NCBI GenBank assembly: GCA_024346935.1
Contig: AP024879.1
Coordinates: 806,001-870,000, forward strand
Direction: 5' to 3'
Length of the DNA stretch: 64,000 bases
Origin: Vibrio inusitatus
GTDB lineage: Bacteria > Pseudomonadota > Gammaproteobacteria > Enterobacterales > Vibrionaceae
The number at the start of each line of letters is the position of its first letter. Position 1 is the stretch's first letter. This document shows positions 27,787-39,100 of the stretch, one piece after another. A model generated the notes under the pieces. That model was not told where the DNA came from, made no database searches, and saw nothing but the letters and a program-made list of their open reading frames with translations. The position numbers were made by a program, and so were the translations under genes.

Positions 27787-28140
27787 TTACCAAATTAGCC
27801 CTTGGGGATCTTGTTCTACCTCTTCAAATAGCTGATGCAGCTGATTCCCGAGGTGCTCTATTGTTGGGTGCGTATGCCACCCTTCAAACATTTCATATTG
27901 ATCTCGATGAGCGATGAGTAACGTCCATTGCTCATCACGAAATAGAATCTTCGCGACCAAGTATCGATAGTCAGCTTGTTTAGAGTCCAATTTAAACTGA
28001 GTGTGATAGAACTGAACACTACTTCCTACCAATTCAAACTCAGCCTTACCTAGATCCACACATACATTATGATTTCGTGAATGGCACGCATTGGAAGCAA
28101 ACTTGAATAATTGATGTTGTTCTAGTTCCGATAACGCCAT
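27787..28140 (-). CDS. Small conserved protein, DUF3024-like
   Basis: The 117-residue protein has no signal peptide or membrane segment. The layout 'SELEQHQLFKF', 'DLGKAEFELVGSSVQFYH', 'LVAKILFRDEQWTLLIAHR' and the C-terminal 'FEEVEQDPQGLIW' resembles DUF3024 proteins as I recall them. Function is unknown. GAGG lies six bases before the ATG. Its stop codon is only 3 bp from the glgC stop, with no terminator between. Confidence 0.6.
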   Translation of the reverse strand: MALSELEQHQLFKFASNACHSRNHNVCVDLGKAEFELVGSSVQFYHTQFKLDSKQADYRYLVAKILFRDEQWTLLIAHRDQYEMFEGWHTHPTIEHLGNQLHQLFEEVEQDPQGLIW

Positions 28141-28214
28141 CTAATACCTCACCTTTCTTATGCCAATCTTATAAACTCAATAATACGTTATGGAGTGATG
28201 CATATTCTCCATGA

Positions 28215-28232
28215 GTGTCACAGTTTTGTAAC
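28215..28232 (+). promoter_or_regulatory. Pho-box-like site upstream of the PstS-like gene
   Basis: GTGTCAC-AGTT-TTGTAAC gives two 7-bp direct units 11 bp apart. Each matches five of seven bases of the PhoB consensus CTGTCAT-N4-CTGTCAC. It lies about 55-70 bp before the ATG of a phosphate-binding protein gene, as expected for a PhoB-activated promoter. Confidence 0.55.
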
Positions 28233-28287
28233 ACAACCGTCTTACTCTGTTGCGATATTTCTAATTATAGTTTGAAGAAGGACATTT

Positions 28288-29112
28288 ATGTTTAGAGTGA
28301 TTCTTATGACACTGATGTGTCTGACACTAGGTACCATTAAAGCAAATGCTGCACAAATCAATGTTAGCGGTTCAACATCCGTTGCCCGTGTAATGGATAT
28401 CTTAGCTGAGAATTTCAATAAAACGAACGACGAAACATATATTGCAGTGCAAGGCGTTGGTTCTACCGCAGGGGTAGCATTGGTTAAAAACGACGTAGCA
28501 CACATTGGTATGAGTTCTAGATTACTTACCGAGCGTGAATATCAAGACAACCTTGTCGTAAAACAGTTTGCTTATGACGGTTTAGCCGTTGTTGTTAACC
28601 ATCAGAATGGCATTTCCAACATTACCCGCGATCAGCTCTTTCAGATTTACACAGGTAAAATAACTAACTGGAAGGACCTCGGTGGTGCGGACAGAGGCAT
28701 TGCAGTCGTAACGCGTGAGGTTTCATCAGGTTCGCGTTATGCTTTTGAAGACCAAATGGGTCTATCACGCGTGCTCAATGATCGACGTGTTTCTACAATA
28801 AGCCAAACAGCACTTGTTGTGAGCACTAATAGCATGATGAAAACGCTGATCAGCGACAACCCACAAGCGATAGGCTTTATTAGCATGGGGTCAATTGATG
28901 CGTCTGTTAAACCTCTCAATTTTGATGGTGTTGTACCAAACTCGGTGAACTTACTGAACAAGAAATACGAACTGGCTCGCCCATTTCTTATCTTTTATCA
29001 CCAAGATTTAGAGGATAAAGCTGCTCTAGATTTCGCAAAATATGTGACTTCTAAAGAGGCCATCTCGATCGTTGAGAATCAAGGCTACACCCCTTATCAA
29101 AACGAAAACTAA
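28288..29112 (+). CDS. PstS-family phosphate ABC transporter substrate-binding protein
   Basis: The periplasmic protein of 274 residues has a Sec signal ending near TIKANAA. Mature blocks typical of PstS-like proteins are 'INVSGSTSVARVMDILAENF', 'VQGVGSTAGVALVKNDVAHI', 'YTGKITNWKDLGG' and 'REVSSGSRYAFEDQMGL'; the SGS and SGSR loops bind phosphate in the family. No pstCAB genes are adjacent, so it may serve a transporter elsewhere or phosphate sensing. It has an AAGGA ribosome site, a Pho-box-like promoter and its own terminator. Confidence 0.88.
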   Translation: MFRVILMTLMCLTLGTIKANAAQINVSGSTSVARVMDILAENFNKTNDETYIAVQGVGSTAGVALVKNDVAHIGMSSRLLTEREYQDNLVVKQFAYDGLAVVVNHQNGISNITRDQLFQIYTGKITNWKDLGGADRGIAVVTREVSSGSRYAFEDQMGLSRVLNDRRVSTISQTALVVSTNSMMKTLISDNPQAIGFISMGSIDASVKPLNFDGVVPNSVNLLNKKYELARPFLIFYHQDLEDKAALDFAKYVTSKEAISIVENQGYTPYQNEN

Positions 29113-29117
29113 TAAAA

Positions 29118-29145
29118 AAAGGCCAAGCTATAAAGCTTGGCCTTT
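29118..29145. terminator. Shared terminator of the PstS-like and MaoC genes
   Basis: AAAGGCCAAGC-TATAAA-GCTTGGCCTTT is a perfect 11-bp stem between convergent genes. Confidence 0.88.
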
Positions 29146-29160
29146 CATTTGAAACTGTAC

Positions 29161-29847
29161 TTAGAAGTATAAGCGAATCACTGACTCTGCAACACAAGCA
29201 GGTCTGCGTACGCCTTCAATTTCCACCTTCAACTCGCGAGTAATCTCTAACCCTTTTTGAATGGGAGTTACTTTAGTGAGGCTACTTCGAGCGCGAATGT
29301 TGCTACCCACTCTAACTGGATACGGGAAACGAACGCTGTTCATACCCATATTCACCGTCACTTTTGCTGTAGGAAAGAGCGGCTTTTCGGGATCAACCGC
29401 ATCAGAAAGTCGTGGAAGTAGTGCCAAAGTCAAAAAACCATGGGCAATGGTTGTTTTAAATGGAGACTCTTGCTCTGCTCTATCTGGATCAGTATGAATC
29501 CATTGCATGTCTTCGGTCACTTTACCAAACGCATCGACACGCTCTTGATCAATACTAAACCACTCTCCGATATGCAGTTCTTCACCAATTTTTGCCGATA
29601 GTTCATGATACAAAGCCTCTGCTTCGGGCTTCATTTCAATCGTGTCTTTAACTGGGTTTTCTACTTCTTCATTGACTGCAGGCTTATGAAAGTCTCTTCC
29701 CCAAGAGCGGAAAAGGTGCTGTGCATGCGCACGATTCACCAACTCACTCCAATATTCTCGAAGTGATGGGGACATCCTATCCATAAACTCCATATGGTGT
29801 CTCGTAAGATTGCCACGTTTGTGTTTAAGAATATCAACAACTTTCAT
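29161..29847 (-). CDS. MaoC-family (R)-specific enoyl-CoA hydratase-like protein
   Basis: The 228-residue protein has a C-terminal hot-dog hydratase domain. The catalytic pair is Asp113 and His118 (VTEDMQWIHTDPDRA), spaced as in PhaJ-type enzymes, followed by PFKTTIAHGFLTLAL. Such enzymes hydrate trans-2-enoyl-CoA to (R)-3-hydroxyacyl-CoA, linking beta-oxidation to polyhydroxyalkanoate or other pathways. The N-terminal 80 residues are helical and extra to the minimal domain. GGAG precedes the ATG. No pha genes are adjacent. Confidence 0.87.
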   Translation of the reverse strand: MKVVDILKHKRGNLTRHHMEFMDRMSPSLREYWSELVNRAHAQHLFRSWGRDFHKPAVNEEVENPVKDTIEMKPEAEALYHELSAKIGEELHIGEWFSIDQERVDAFGKVTEDMQWIHTDPDRAEQESPFKTTIAHGFLTLALLPRLSDAVDPEKPLFPTAKVTVNMGMNSVRFPYPVRVGSNIRARSSLTKVTPIQKGLEITRELKVEIEGVRRPACVAESVIRLYF

Positions 29848-30003
29848 GCATGCTCCAGTGAAGCTTTAAATAGTCATAACGCGCCGATTTTGAACTAAAT
29901 CACACTTTAACTCAACATGTGTTTGTTCACACAGCAGTAAAATACCAATGAAAACTACAATTTACCCCTAATTATGTATGTCTTTCGTACAGTATTGAAA
30001 TAA

Positions 30004-30696
30004 TTATGAAACACATCTGATATAAATGAAACTAGGGTTTTCACATAATTTTTCATAGGTTTCCGGGCTGATATCTGCAATCGCTGGCGAAGGACTCCCT
30101 TCGGAAACAGCCGAAACTAACAAATCAGCTGCAAAAATAGACCCGAATAAATCTTGGAGGCTTCTTCGAAAAAAACTCACCTCTACTGGCTCGCCAATGG
30201 TATCCCACTCCTCAGTAATACGCTCAATCGCAAAATAATGACCACTTGGAGAAGCCTGAAAATCATTTATTGGATGGTGCGTAGAAAAAAGCAATTGACC
30301 GCCAGGCTTCAACACGCGCTTTACTTCTTTAAATAATGCGGTGAGATCTTCTAGGTAATGAATCACTAATGGCGCGATCACCCAATCATAAACGCCCTCT
30401 TCCTCGCAGGGTAACCCCATACTAAGATCTTGAACATAGGCATGAAACGGTTTTGCATTCGCCTGAGTTAACTCCACCATCTCTTCAGACAGATCTACAC
30501 AAGTGACTATGCCGCCTTTAGCTTGAATCTCTTTTGCATGCTCTCCAGAGCCGCATCCTAAATCAAGTACCTTTTGATTTGGCTGAACATCAATCAGCGC
30601 CAAGATTGAAGGTCGCTCTAAAAGTGCGTTATAAATATTGTTTCGTACAACGCACGCATACTTGTCTGCAAATTTGGTATATATAGGGTTACTCAC
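30004..30696 (-). CDS. Class I SAM-dependent methyltransferase
   Basis: The 230-residue cytoplasmic protein has the SAM-binding motif VLDLGCGSGEHA at 43-54, the acidic end of strand 2 (VTCVDLSEEMVELTQ), and the methyltransferase-11 pattern 'LFKEVKRVLKPGGQLLFSTH'. The substrate cannot be inferred. It starts with GTG, 4 bp after the stop codon of the Lon-like protease, so the two genes are probably co-transcribed and may be translationally coupled. Confidence 0.87.
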   Translation of the reverse strand: MSNPIYTKFADKYACVVRNNIYNALLERPSILALIDVQPNQKVLDLGCGSGEHAKEIQAKGGIVTCVDLSEEMVELTQANAKPFHAYVQDLSMGLPCEEEGVYDWVIAPLVIHYLEDLTALFKEVKRVLKPGGQLLFSTHHPINDFQASPSGHYFAIERITEEWDTIGEPVEVSFFRRSLQDLFGSIFAADLLVSAVSEGSPSPAIADISPETYEKLCENPSFIYIRCVS

Positions 30697-30700
30697 GCAA

Positions 30701-33061
30701 TTACTTTCTCAAAGAATTTAACTTGGCTTGTGCAATACCATAGATAGTATCGATAGGATAACTGCCTTCATCCGAAGCAATACCTGCATCTTTGCCAGTG
30801 AATAATTTGATTGCTTCAGAGACATGCTCTATCGCCCATATATGAAATTCTCCTTTTTCTACTGCTTCTACAATATCAAAGCGTAGCATAAGGTTCTGAA
30901 CATTGGATTTAGGGATAATTACCCCTTGAGTCGCACTCCTTCCTTTAATTTTGCAGACGTCAAAGAAGCCTTCGATTTTCTCATTAACCCCGCCTATAGG
31001 CTGAGCCTCTCCAAACTGATTCATAGAACCAGTAATAGCGATGTCTTGTCGATTAGCTTGCTTAGAAAACGCCGATACTACAGCGCAAAACTCAGCCATA
31101 CTGGCACTATCACCATCAACCCCACCATAAGACTGCTCAAAGGTAATGTTAGTCGTTAGTGGAATTTTAGCTGTCTTGCCAAATACTGAAGAAAGATATG
31201 CGGTCAAAATCATCACGCCCTTGGAATGAATACTTCCTCCAAGATCAACATTACGCTCGATATCGATAACCTCACCACTACCGTATGAGGTGGTCGCGGT
31301 AATGCGATTTGGCGCACCAAACATATGATCGCTGGTGCTCAGCACTGATAAGGCGTTAACCTGCCCCACAGCTTCTCCGTGAGTGTGGATTAATGTTGTG
31401 CCGTTGACGAATGTTTCCATTACGCTTTCTTGCAGACGGCTCACCCTAGATAATTGATTTTTCAGAGCTTTCTCTACATGCGTTCCACGAATAATATTCG
31501 CTCTGGCTGATCTTGCAATATAGTTAGCTTCGCGAAGAAGATTAGCAATATTGGCTGAATGTAGTGAGATTTTGTTTTGATCGCCGGCTCGTCGAGAGCT
31601 GTGTTCAATAATACGTGCTATGGCTTTTTTATCGCAGTGCAAAAGCTTATTGTCATGCACAATGCTGGATATAAAGCGTGTGTAATGAAGCTCTGAATCT
31701 GTATCTCGCTTCATTTCATCTTCAAAATCTGCCGTCACCCTGAAAAGCTCAGCAAACTCCGGATCATAATGCTGTAGAAGCTGATATGTACGGTAATCAC
31801 CAAATAGAATAATTTTCACATCCAATGGGATTGGTTCGGGATCAAGAGAAACCGCTCCAGTCATTGTCACTTGCTTCTCAAGTGCCGTTAAACTCAATTC
31901 TCTAGAACGAAGAGCCCGCTTAAGGCCATCCCATACATAAGGTTGCTCTAATACTTTCACTGCATCCATTAACAGAACGCCACCATTAGCTTTATGTAAA
32001 GCGCCAGGGCGAATTAGGGAGAAATCCGTAAACACAGTGCCTTTAAAGGTTGCCGTTTCCACGTATCCAAACAGTGAATGGTAATTAGGACTCTCTTCAA
32101 CAATGATAGGAAGATCGTCTTTAGGTTGAGAGACTAAAACATTGACCTTATAGCGACGTGGCAGTTTCTTATCTAACGACGCAGTCGCAATTTCGCCTTG
32201 CTCGTTACTCTCTTCAAGAAAGATATCGACATTTTCAACAATATCAGCCTGTAGATCCGCAAGATGCTGTTTTACTTCAGGATGCTTCTTATATTTTGTC
32301 TTTAACTCTTTAATAAAGTGGCCAATAACATCTAATGTCACATCAGAGTTAAGTTTTTGGATCTTGTCTGAATATTGTTCTTCCCATTCAGTAAGATCGC
32401 GAATGATGTGGCGCAGTGATATCTCAAGATTATCAATCGTCTTTTCAAAATTTGCCTGAGTTTTCTTGTCTAGCTCCTCAAAGGCTTCTTCTGTGTACGG
32501 TTCTTCACCATTGAGAGCAACAAACTGATAATCCCCCTGATTTGTGACAGAGAGACTAATGCTCTTTTCCTTAGCCTCATTAGTCAGGTGCTCCAATGCA
32601 CTCGTTTGTTTGTTTGTTAATTGGTTCTTTAGACGATCGGCTCGAGAAAAATACATCTCATTATCGAAGGCCAATGGAATCGCCTTGAGCAGTTTGGTCA
32701 TCAACTTCTCAATATCGACACGAAGGCTTTGCCCTACCCCTCTTGGCAACTTTAATACCTTAGGCACTCGGATATCTTCAAAGTTGGCGACATAGCACCA
32801 ATCGTACAGTTCATGCAGGTCAAATGGGTGACGGGTTAAATAGCGCAAAATCATAGTGCGCTTACCGAGCCCATTACGACCAATGGCGTAAATGTTATAA
32901 CCCTTTTCTCTGATAGACATCGCAAACTCAACGGCAGATTGTGCTCGCTCTTGGCCCACAATCTCATCAATGGGTGGAATGTCTTTAGTAGATTTACAAT
33001 CGAATGCATCGAGATTAGCTTCTCGATAAAGCGCTTTAGACGGTAGAGAAGATGTAGCCAT
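30701..33061 (-). CDS. Lon-like ATP-dependent protease (LonB/YcbZ type, AAA_32)
   Basis: The 786-residue protein has an N-terminal AAA-type segment with P-loop GRNGLGKRT at 61-69, a long coiled-coil insertion (about 130-290), an AAA core ('GGVLLMDAVKVLEQPYVWDG') and a C-terminal Lon protease domain. Catalytic Ser652 lies in DGDSASMAE and Lys695 in NEKIEGFF, 43 residues apart as in Lon. The Walker lysine is followed by Arg-Thr rather than Thr, a variant typical of this subfamily. The ATG at 33061 has GAGG five bases upstream and is preferred to a GTG at 33067. It is followed directly by the methyltransferase gene. Confidence 0.92.
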   Translation of the reverse strand: MATSSLPSKALYREANLDAFDCKSTKDIPPIDEIVGQERAQSAVEFAMSIREKGYNIYAIGRNGLGKRTMILRYLTRHPFDLHELYDWCYVANFEDIRVPKVLKLPRGVGQSLRVDIEKLMTKLLKAIPLAFDNEMYFSRADRLKNQLTNKQTSALEHLTNEAKEKSISLSVTNQGDYQFVALNGEEPYTEEAFEELDKKTQANFEKTIDNLEISLRHIIRDLTEWEEQYSDKIQKLNSDVTLDVIGHFIKELKTKYKKHPEVKQHLADLQADIVENVDIFLEESNEQGEIATASLDKKLPRRYKVNVLVSQPKDDLPIIVEESPNYHSLFGYVETATFKGTVFTDFSLIRPGALHKANGGVLLMDAVKVLEQPYVWDGLKRALRSRELSLTALEKQVTMTGAVSLDPEPIPLDVKIILFGDYRTYQLLQHYDPEFAELFRVTADFEDEMKRDTDSELHYTRFISSIVHDNKLLHCDKKAIARIIEHSSRRAGDQNKISLHSANIANLLREANYIARSARANIIRGTHVEKALKNQLSRVSRLQESVMETFVNGTTLIHTHGEAVGQVNALSVLSTSDHMFGAPNRITATTSYGSGEVIDIERNVDLGGSIHSKGVMILTAYLSSVFGKTAKIPLTTNITFEQSYGGVDGDSASMAEFCAVVSAFSKQANRQDIAITGSMNQFGEAQPIGGVNEKIEGFFDVCKIKGRSATQGVIIPKSNVQNLMLRFDIVEAVEKGEFHIWAIEHVSEAIKLFTGKDAGIASDEGSYPIDTIYGIAQAKLNSLRK

Positions 33062-33145
33062 AGTCACCTCAATGTGAGAAATGGTGATGATAAAAGAAGC
33101 ATTATATTTTAGTGTAATACCGAAATAGCAGAATTAATGTGATGA

Positions 33146-33175
33146 AAAAGAAAAATGGCCGCTAAGCGACCATTT
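33146..33175 (-). terminator. Terminator of the giant adhesin gene
   Basis: AAATGGCCGC-TAA-GCGACCATTT pairs with one mismatch and is followed on the minus strand by TTTTTC and further T-rich sequence. It lies about 25 bp after the stop codon. Confidence 0.75.
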
Positions 33176-33199
33176 ATTAAACGATTGCCCTAATAAAGT

Positions 33200-36100
33200 C
33201 TAATTCCCATCGTATTTGAAGACATTATTTTCAAACATAGCGGTCAATAAATCTGGGCTACCATCAATATCGAGTTGGTTATAAAGATCTTTAACGACAA
33301 TAGCTTGCTTTTCGTCTCCAGAGCTCACTTCGATTTTCACATCGTTGGTTAAATCGACTCGTTCTGCGGTAAGATCCTGAGAGCTTTCAAAACCATCTAA
33401 GAGTGAATCCAAGTCTGGATTACTTTCAAGCTCTGACAAGACGCCAACAAGGTCAATCTGATCCCCTTCGCTTAAAGTAAAGTCGGTGATTTGATCTTCA
33501 GCCAAATCATCGACATTTTCCCATGTGAAGACATCTGCGCCTAAACCACCGGTTAAAATATCATTACCCGCACCGCCCACTAAGATGTCGTTCCCAGAAC
33601 CCCCTATTAAGATGTCATCGAAATCGCTACCGACTAATACGGAATCAGAATCTCCATCAACAATGGTCACTGGTTCATCTTCTGCAGAAGCATCCAACTG
33701 ATCACCATCAACCACAACATCAACACTGTATTCTATTGGTGAAGATTCTGCCGTTTGATCGTTATCGGTCGATACTGCGACGACTTCAAAAGCAATTGAT
33801 GCAGGAGTCGGCGTCACTTGGTCGAAAACGACCGTAGCATTCGCCAACTGTGCCTCTGAAAGGATCACTACACCATCAACTGGGTTTAATGGCGACTCTC
33901 CTGAGACAACGACCTGTGCATTTGAATCGAGTCCTCGAATTTCAATGCTCAACGCTTCGTTCGAATCCGTCAAAGCTGCCATCAATCCAATTAAAGGAAT
34001 ACCTCGACTTGATAGCGCAGATTCACTGATCACCGTATTAAGGCTACGTCTTGCATCTGCATCAATAGTCAAAGTTGGTGGATTCGCAACAGGACTTACC
34101 GAAATCTCAAACGACTTGCTCGCAGTTTCAGAGCCACTTGGGATAGTTGCAAAATTACCATTGTCATCGACGTTTACGTTCGCAACTACCGTGCCAGAAA
34201 AATCATCTGCTGGTGAGAAGTTAATACCATTAGCCAAAGCACTGTTAATTTGAGCAATCGTGCCACTGATTTCGACACTTGTTGCCGGCAAGGACTCCGT
34301 AACAATAGTAATTCCAAATAAGTTTTCAACATCACTTAAGAAATTCAATGTCCCTGAATCAACATCAATCGTAACGTTGTAGATTGCTGTTAGATCATCA
34401 CTTTCATCAACATCAGATATTTGGATGTCGGTAATAAGCGTATCGGTATCTTCCATGCCGATTTGTGTTGTAATATCTGCAATTAAAGGCTTATCGTTTT
34501 GTGCCACAACGGTCACATCAAAATCGTCTTGCGCCTGCTCAGGTTCTCCTGGAGCGCCAAAACTACCTCCATCATCTACCGTAACAACTACGTTTACGTT
34601 GCCTTGATAATCCGCATCAGGGGTAAATTGCAACCCTGTAGCCAGCAGCGCATTGATGCCATCAATTGTCCCAACCAGTTGTACTTCACCACTATTAAAA
34701 GTAATTGTGCCCAAGAAAGCATCTTTGTCTGCTTGAGAGAAATCAAAATCACCGTTGCCATCAGCCGCAATCGTCAGGGTATATTCCGCATCTGGAGCAT
34801 CCGTTTGGTCAACGTCAGATATTTGAATATCACTGATAGTCAGCACGCCATCTTCATCAACACTTCTATCCGAAATACCGGACAATTCAGGTGTATCATT
34901 AACTGGTGTGACTATCACATCAAAATTCGCCGATGCTGTATTCGGTTCCCCTACCACACCAAAGTTGCCATTATCGTCCACTAAAACATCAATGCTGATC
35001 GTGCCAGTGACATCATCGGCAGGTGAGAACATCACACCGGCGGCTAAAAATGCATTAATTTGAGCAACGGTACCGTCAATCTTTAACTCTGCAGTTGTAT
35101 CACCGGTAACAGTGACACCAAAGCTATCAGGGTCGGTATTAAAGCTAAAAATACCCTCCATATCAGCTACCGATAACGTAACCGTGTATGGAGAATCGGG
35201 CACATCATTCGCATCAACATCGCTGATTTGAATGCCAGTGATTTCCAAATCACCATCTTCTGCAACCGTTTGTTCATCGATAGGTGCTATGACCGGCTGA
35301 TCGTTTTCTGCATCTACTTCAATAATAAACGAGGCATCATTAGTATGAGGTTCCCCTTCAACACCGATATTGCCACCATCATCAACCGTAAGATTTACAA
35401 CTACGTCACCATAGAAATTCTCAATCGGGTTAAAACGTACGCCATCCGCTAGGGCTGCGTTAATTTCAGCCACAGTGCCTGTAACTGTGATACTCGTTGT
35501 AGGATCCGTTGTAGAAAGCTGAACGCCAAACAATGCTTCTGCATCATCGACAAAGTTAATAAGCCCACTATCAACTGAAATAGTAAATGTATACACCGCC
35601 AGAGGATCATCAGCAGTATCTGGGTCTGAAATCGACAATCCATTGATATTGAGTTCATCATCTTCAAGCGATGTCAGATCCGCTACTCCACCAAACACAG
35701 GTTGATCGTTTACTGCATCAATAACCAAATCTACTACTTGTTCAGAAATCGTATCTGGGTCGGTGTACTCGACTCCATTTAGATCATATTCGACAGATTG
35801 CACTTGGATCGTTATCTGAGAAGGATCCCAGTTTAGAGAGTTGTTATTCCCAGGGTTAAAGATGATTTTTTCTAACTCTTGGGCGTCGACATCAATGGTC
35901 CAACTACCATCGCCATTGTCAGTAAATAGCGTCCCATCAGACAAACTAACGCTTGCACCTTCAGGCACATCTAATACCGTAATACGTAGAGTCTCCGGCG
36001 CACTTTCTCTATAGACGTCTCCTGAACCATCGCCAGGCAATGAATAGTCGTTATCGACTATGAACGCATTAATATCGATTTCGATATCTTCATTTTCAAC

Positions 36101-39100
36101 GCCAGTCGCTGTTTCATCAATGTCAGTATCAACCTCATCTGCAGCAGGGTTGACCACCAAAGTAAAGTTAGCATTGTGTTCTACCGGCACACCCAAAAGT
36201 TGCTCTTGAGTAAAAATAATGATGCCTAAATCTACCGTGCCACTGAACTGTTCTGCCGGTGTGATTACAATATCGCCAAATGAAATCGTAGAAGCAGAAG
36301 GATTATTTAATTGAATAGTCCAAAAACCATCACCGTTGTTCTTAACCACAAACCCGTCTGGACCATCTTCATTGGTCGATTTGATGAGGAAGCCTTCAGG
36401 TACGCCAGAGATTCGGATAGACACAAATTCTTCAGAACCATCATCATCATTTAACGAAATCGTAAATGGTGTTCCTCTTATCTGATCAAGGGATATTGGT
36501 TGATCTTCTTCCCCTGTAATAACGATTTTATTTGAACGGTCTCCACCCTGGATAATGACAGGATCAACCACGGGAATAACCTCGAACGACACTTCGCCAC
36601 TAAACGCACTCCCAGCATCAATGTCTGTAGGATGATCATATCCATCGGTCTCATCAAATATAGTAAGGTCATTGATTGTGCCCGATATAGACAGCTCAAC
36701 AATATTATCGTTGTCCCCTGTAGGAAAGTTCTCAGCAGGTTTGAATTGAATGTCTTTTAAGAAATCTTCTATTGCAGTTGGGTTGGCAGGATCATAGATC
36801 AAAGTGAATGCATCCACTTCGTTTCCATCAGGATCAATTAACACACCTTCTGAAGCATCTTTAAGTGCAATTGTCACCGTTTGAAAGCTCTCAACACCTC
36901 TACCAGATGCCGTATCAAGATCTGTAGATTCAACCCCAACCTCAAGGTGAACCACACCATCTTCATACGCAATATCATCACGGTAGATTTCAGTGCCATC
37001 CAAGTCAACAGGCCAGTAATTTTCATCAAGACCACTCGTGCCTTTCACAACAACTGAGACCACCTGTGAATCTTCAACTACTGGCGATACCGCCACTGGT
37101 ATCGTCAAATCATGGTATTTCTCATCACCTGATTTGGTATCTGTGGTCACAGCTGTAAACTTCAGGTTCACATCACCGGCGTAGTCTTCCGGCGGAATTA
37201 ACACCAAACCTTCTAGACCAATAATATTGCCATTTTCATCAACACGTCCCTGGAACACGTATTCAGCATTGGTGTAGTCAAATTCAGCACCTTGAATGGT
37301 AAAGCCTTGCAAATCTGATTGTGCAAATACCATGGTGAAAATATCAGCAACATCATCTTTTATTACTGTGGTCGCTAATATCTCTTTGTCCATGATCTGC
37401 TGACCAAGATCGATACTGGTATCTTCTGTACCAATAATAATATCATCTGAATCTCTGTTTTCTATGATGACGGCGGCAATAGAGTCATTGGCTTCAACCT
37501 CTTCAGGGAAACGCAAAGTAACCTCGGTTGCTTTTTGGACTCTTTCACTGCCTTCGCCATCTTCACCTTTGTCATAAACCAAAGCGATAAATGTAATCGT
37601 GATATTAGAAAAGTCTGCATCACCATCACCCGGCAGTTTAAGACCACTTGGCGCAACTATGGTGAAGTCTTCTTCGTTGGTTACAACCCATTTACCATCA
37701 CCATTATTGACAGCGCCAATGATAACAAGTTGATCGAGAATCGCCTGATCCACAGTTCCAAAATCAACAACCAGTTGTTCACCGATTTCATCTGGATTTT
37801 CGTCAATTTCAGCTTGTTCTTCTGGAGTCAGCACTGCATCAGGATCAGCGGCAAGCTTATCTAATGCATCTTGTTCTGCTTGAGTAATATCCTTGTCTTC
37901 AAAATTAATGCTGTATGCATCATCTTTGACTTCATTAATCGTAAAGTTAATCATGCCGTTAGCATCGGCAACAATAGGGTTAAGCTCATCACCGGTCACT
38001 TGATTATCTAAATCAGTGACAAACAGATTGGCATCCGACTCAACCACCGGGCGTACGATAACATCAACCGTACCACTGATAATTGCCGTTGCTGTATCTT
38101 CATATTCTGGTTGCCCATCAGTGAATTCATAATCGTCTTCACTAACTTGAACCTGAACATTTAAGGTGAAATCTCGGCTATCATCTTGAGGTGGCTGAAC
38201 TTCAATAATGGCCGAACCATCAAGCAGTTCCTTGAGTCCATTTAAATCACTTATTGTATATTTACCATCTGCACCAGGGCTGATTGGGGAACCGTTCACA
38301 TGTACAATTGAGCCTTCTGGGAACCCGGTAATAATAACAAGGTTAATTTGTTCATCAGAATCAGGGAAATCATCTCCAGTTGGACGCCAGTCGATTTCAA
38401 TGAACGTATCTTCATCTCCAACAGAGCGATTTTCAAAGTCGTCTTTCGCATCAATTACCGGTTGTACCTTAATGACAATGTCGCCTTCAATAATTTCAAC
38501 ATCACCATCATCTTCGGTAACTACGATTTTAACTTTTAGATCAATGTTGCCTGTAAACGAATGAATTGGGCGTAATAAAACACCGGTATCAACGCCAGCT
38601 TCCGTAAGGTTAGCCTGATAAATAGAACCACCAGCATCATCATAACCAACAAAGACAAGGTCAACTTCGTTGCCGTCTGTATCAAGAACCATGACTCCTT
38701 CTGGAATATTAGAAATCAAAACAGAAACAGACTCAGAGTCATCTAACGGTGTATCGGGCAGCTCACCACTTAGGATCTTGAAATTCAGCGGAATGTCAGT
38801 ATTTTCATCAACAAGAGTTTCCACTCCAAATGCTTTACCGTCAGTATCGACTATGGGTTGCCATATATCTCCAATACCATCGATATTGATAAACGGAAAA
38901 TCAGCGACGCCCTTGAGGTCAACTGTCAGTTGACGAGTATCAAATACGTTGTCGTTACTTACCGTAACTAACGTACCTTCTCCTGTAATTGGATCCACAT
39001 TTTGCAATTGCTGAGTGTAATCTCGAACAATACCAGTGATTGTTAGCTCAAAATCCACATTGCTGTTTAGATAAGGAATAAACTCAACTTGCGACAAGTA

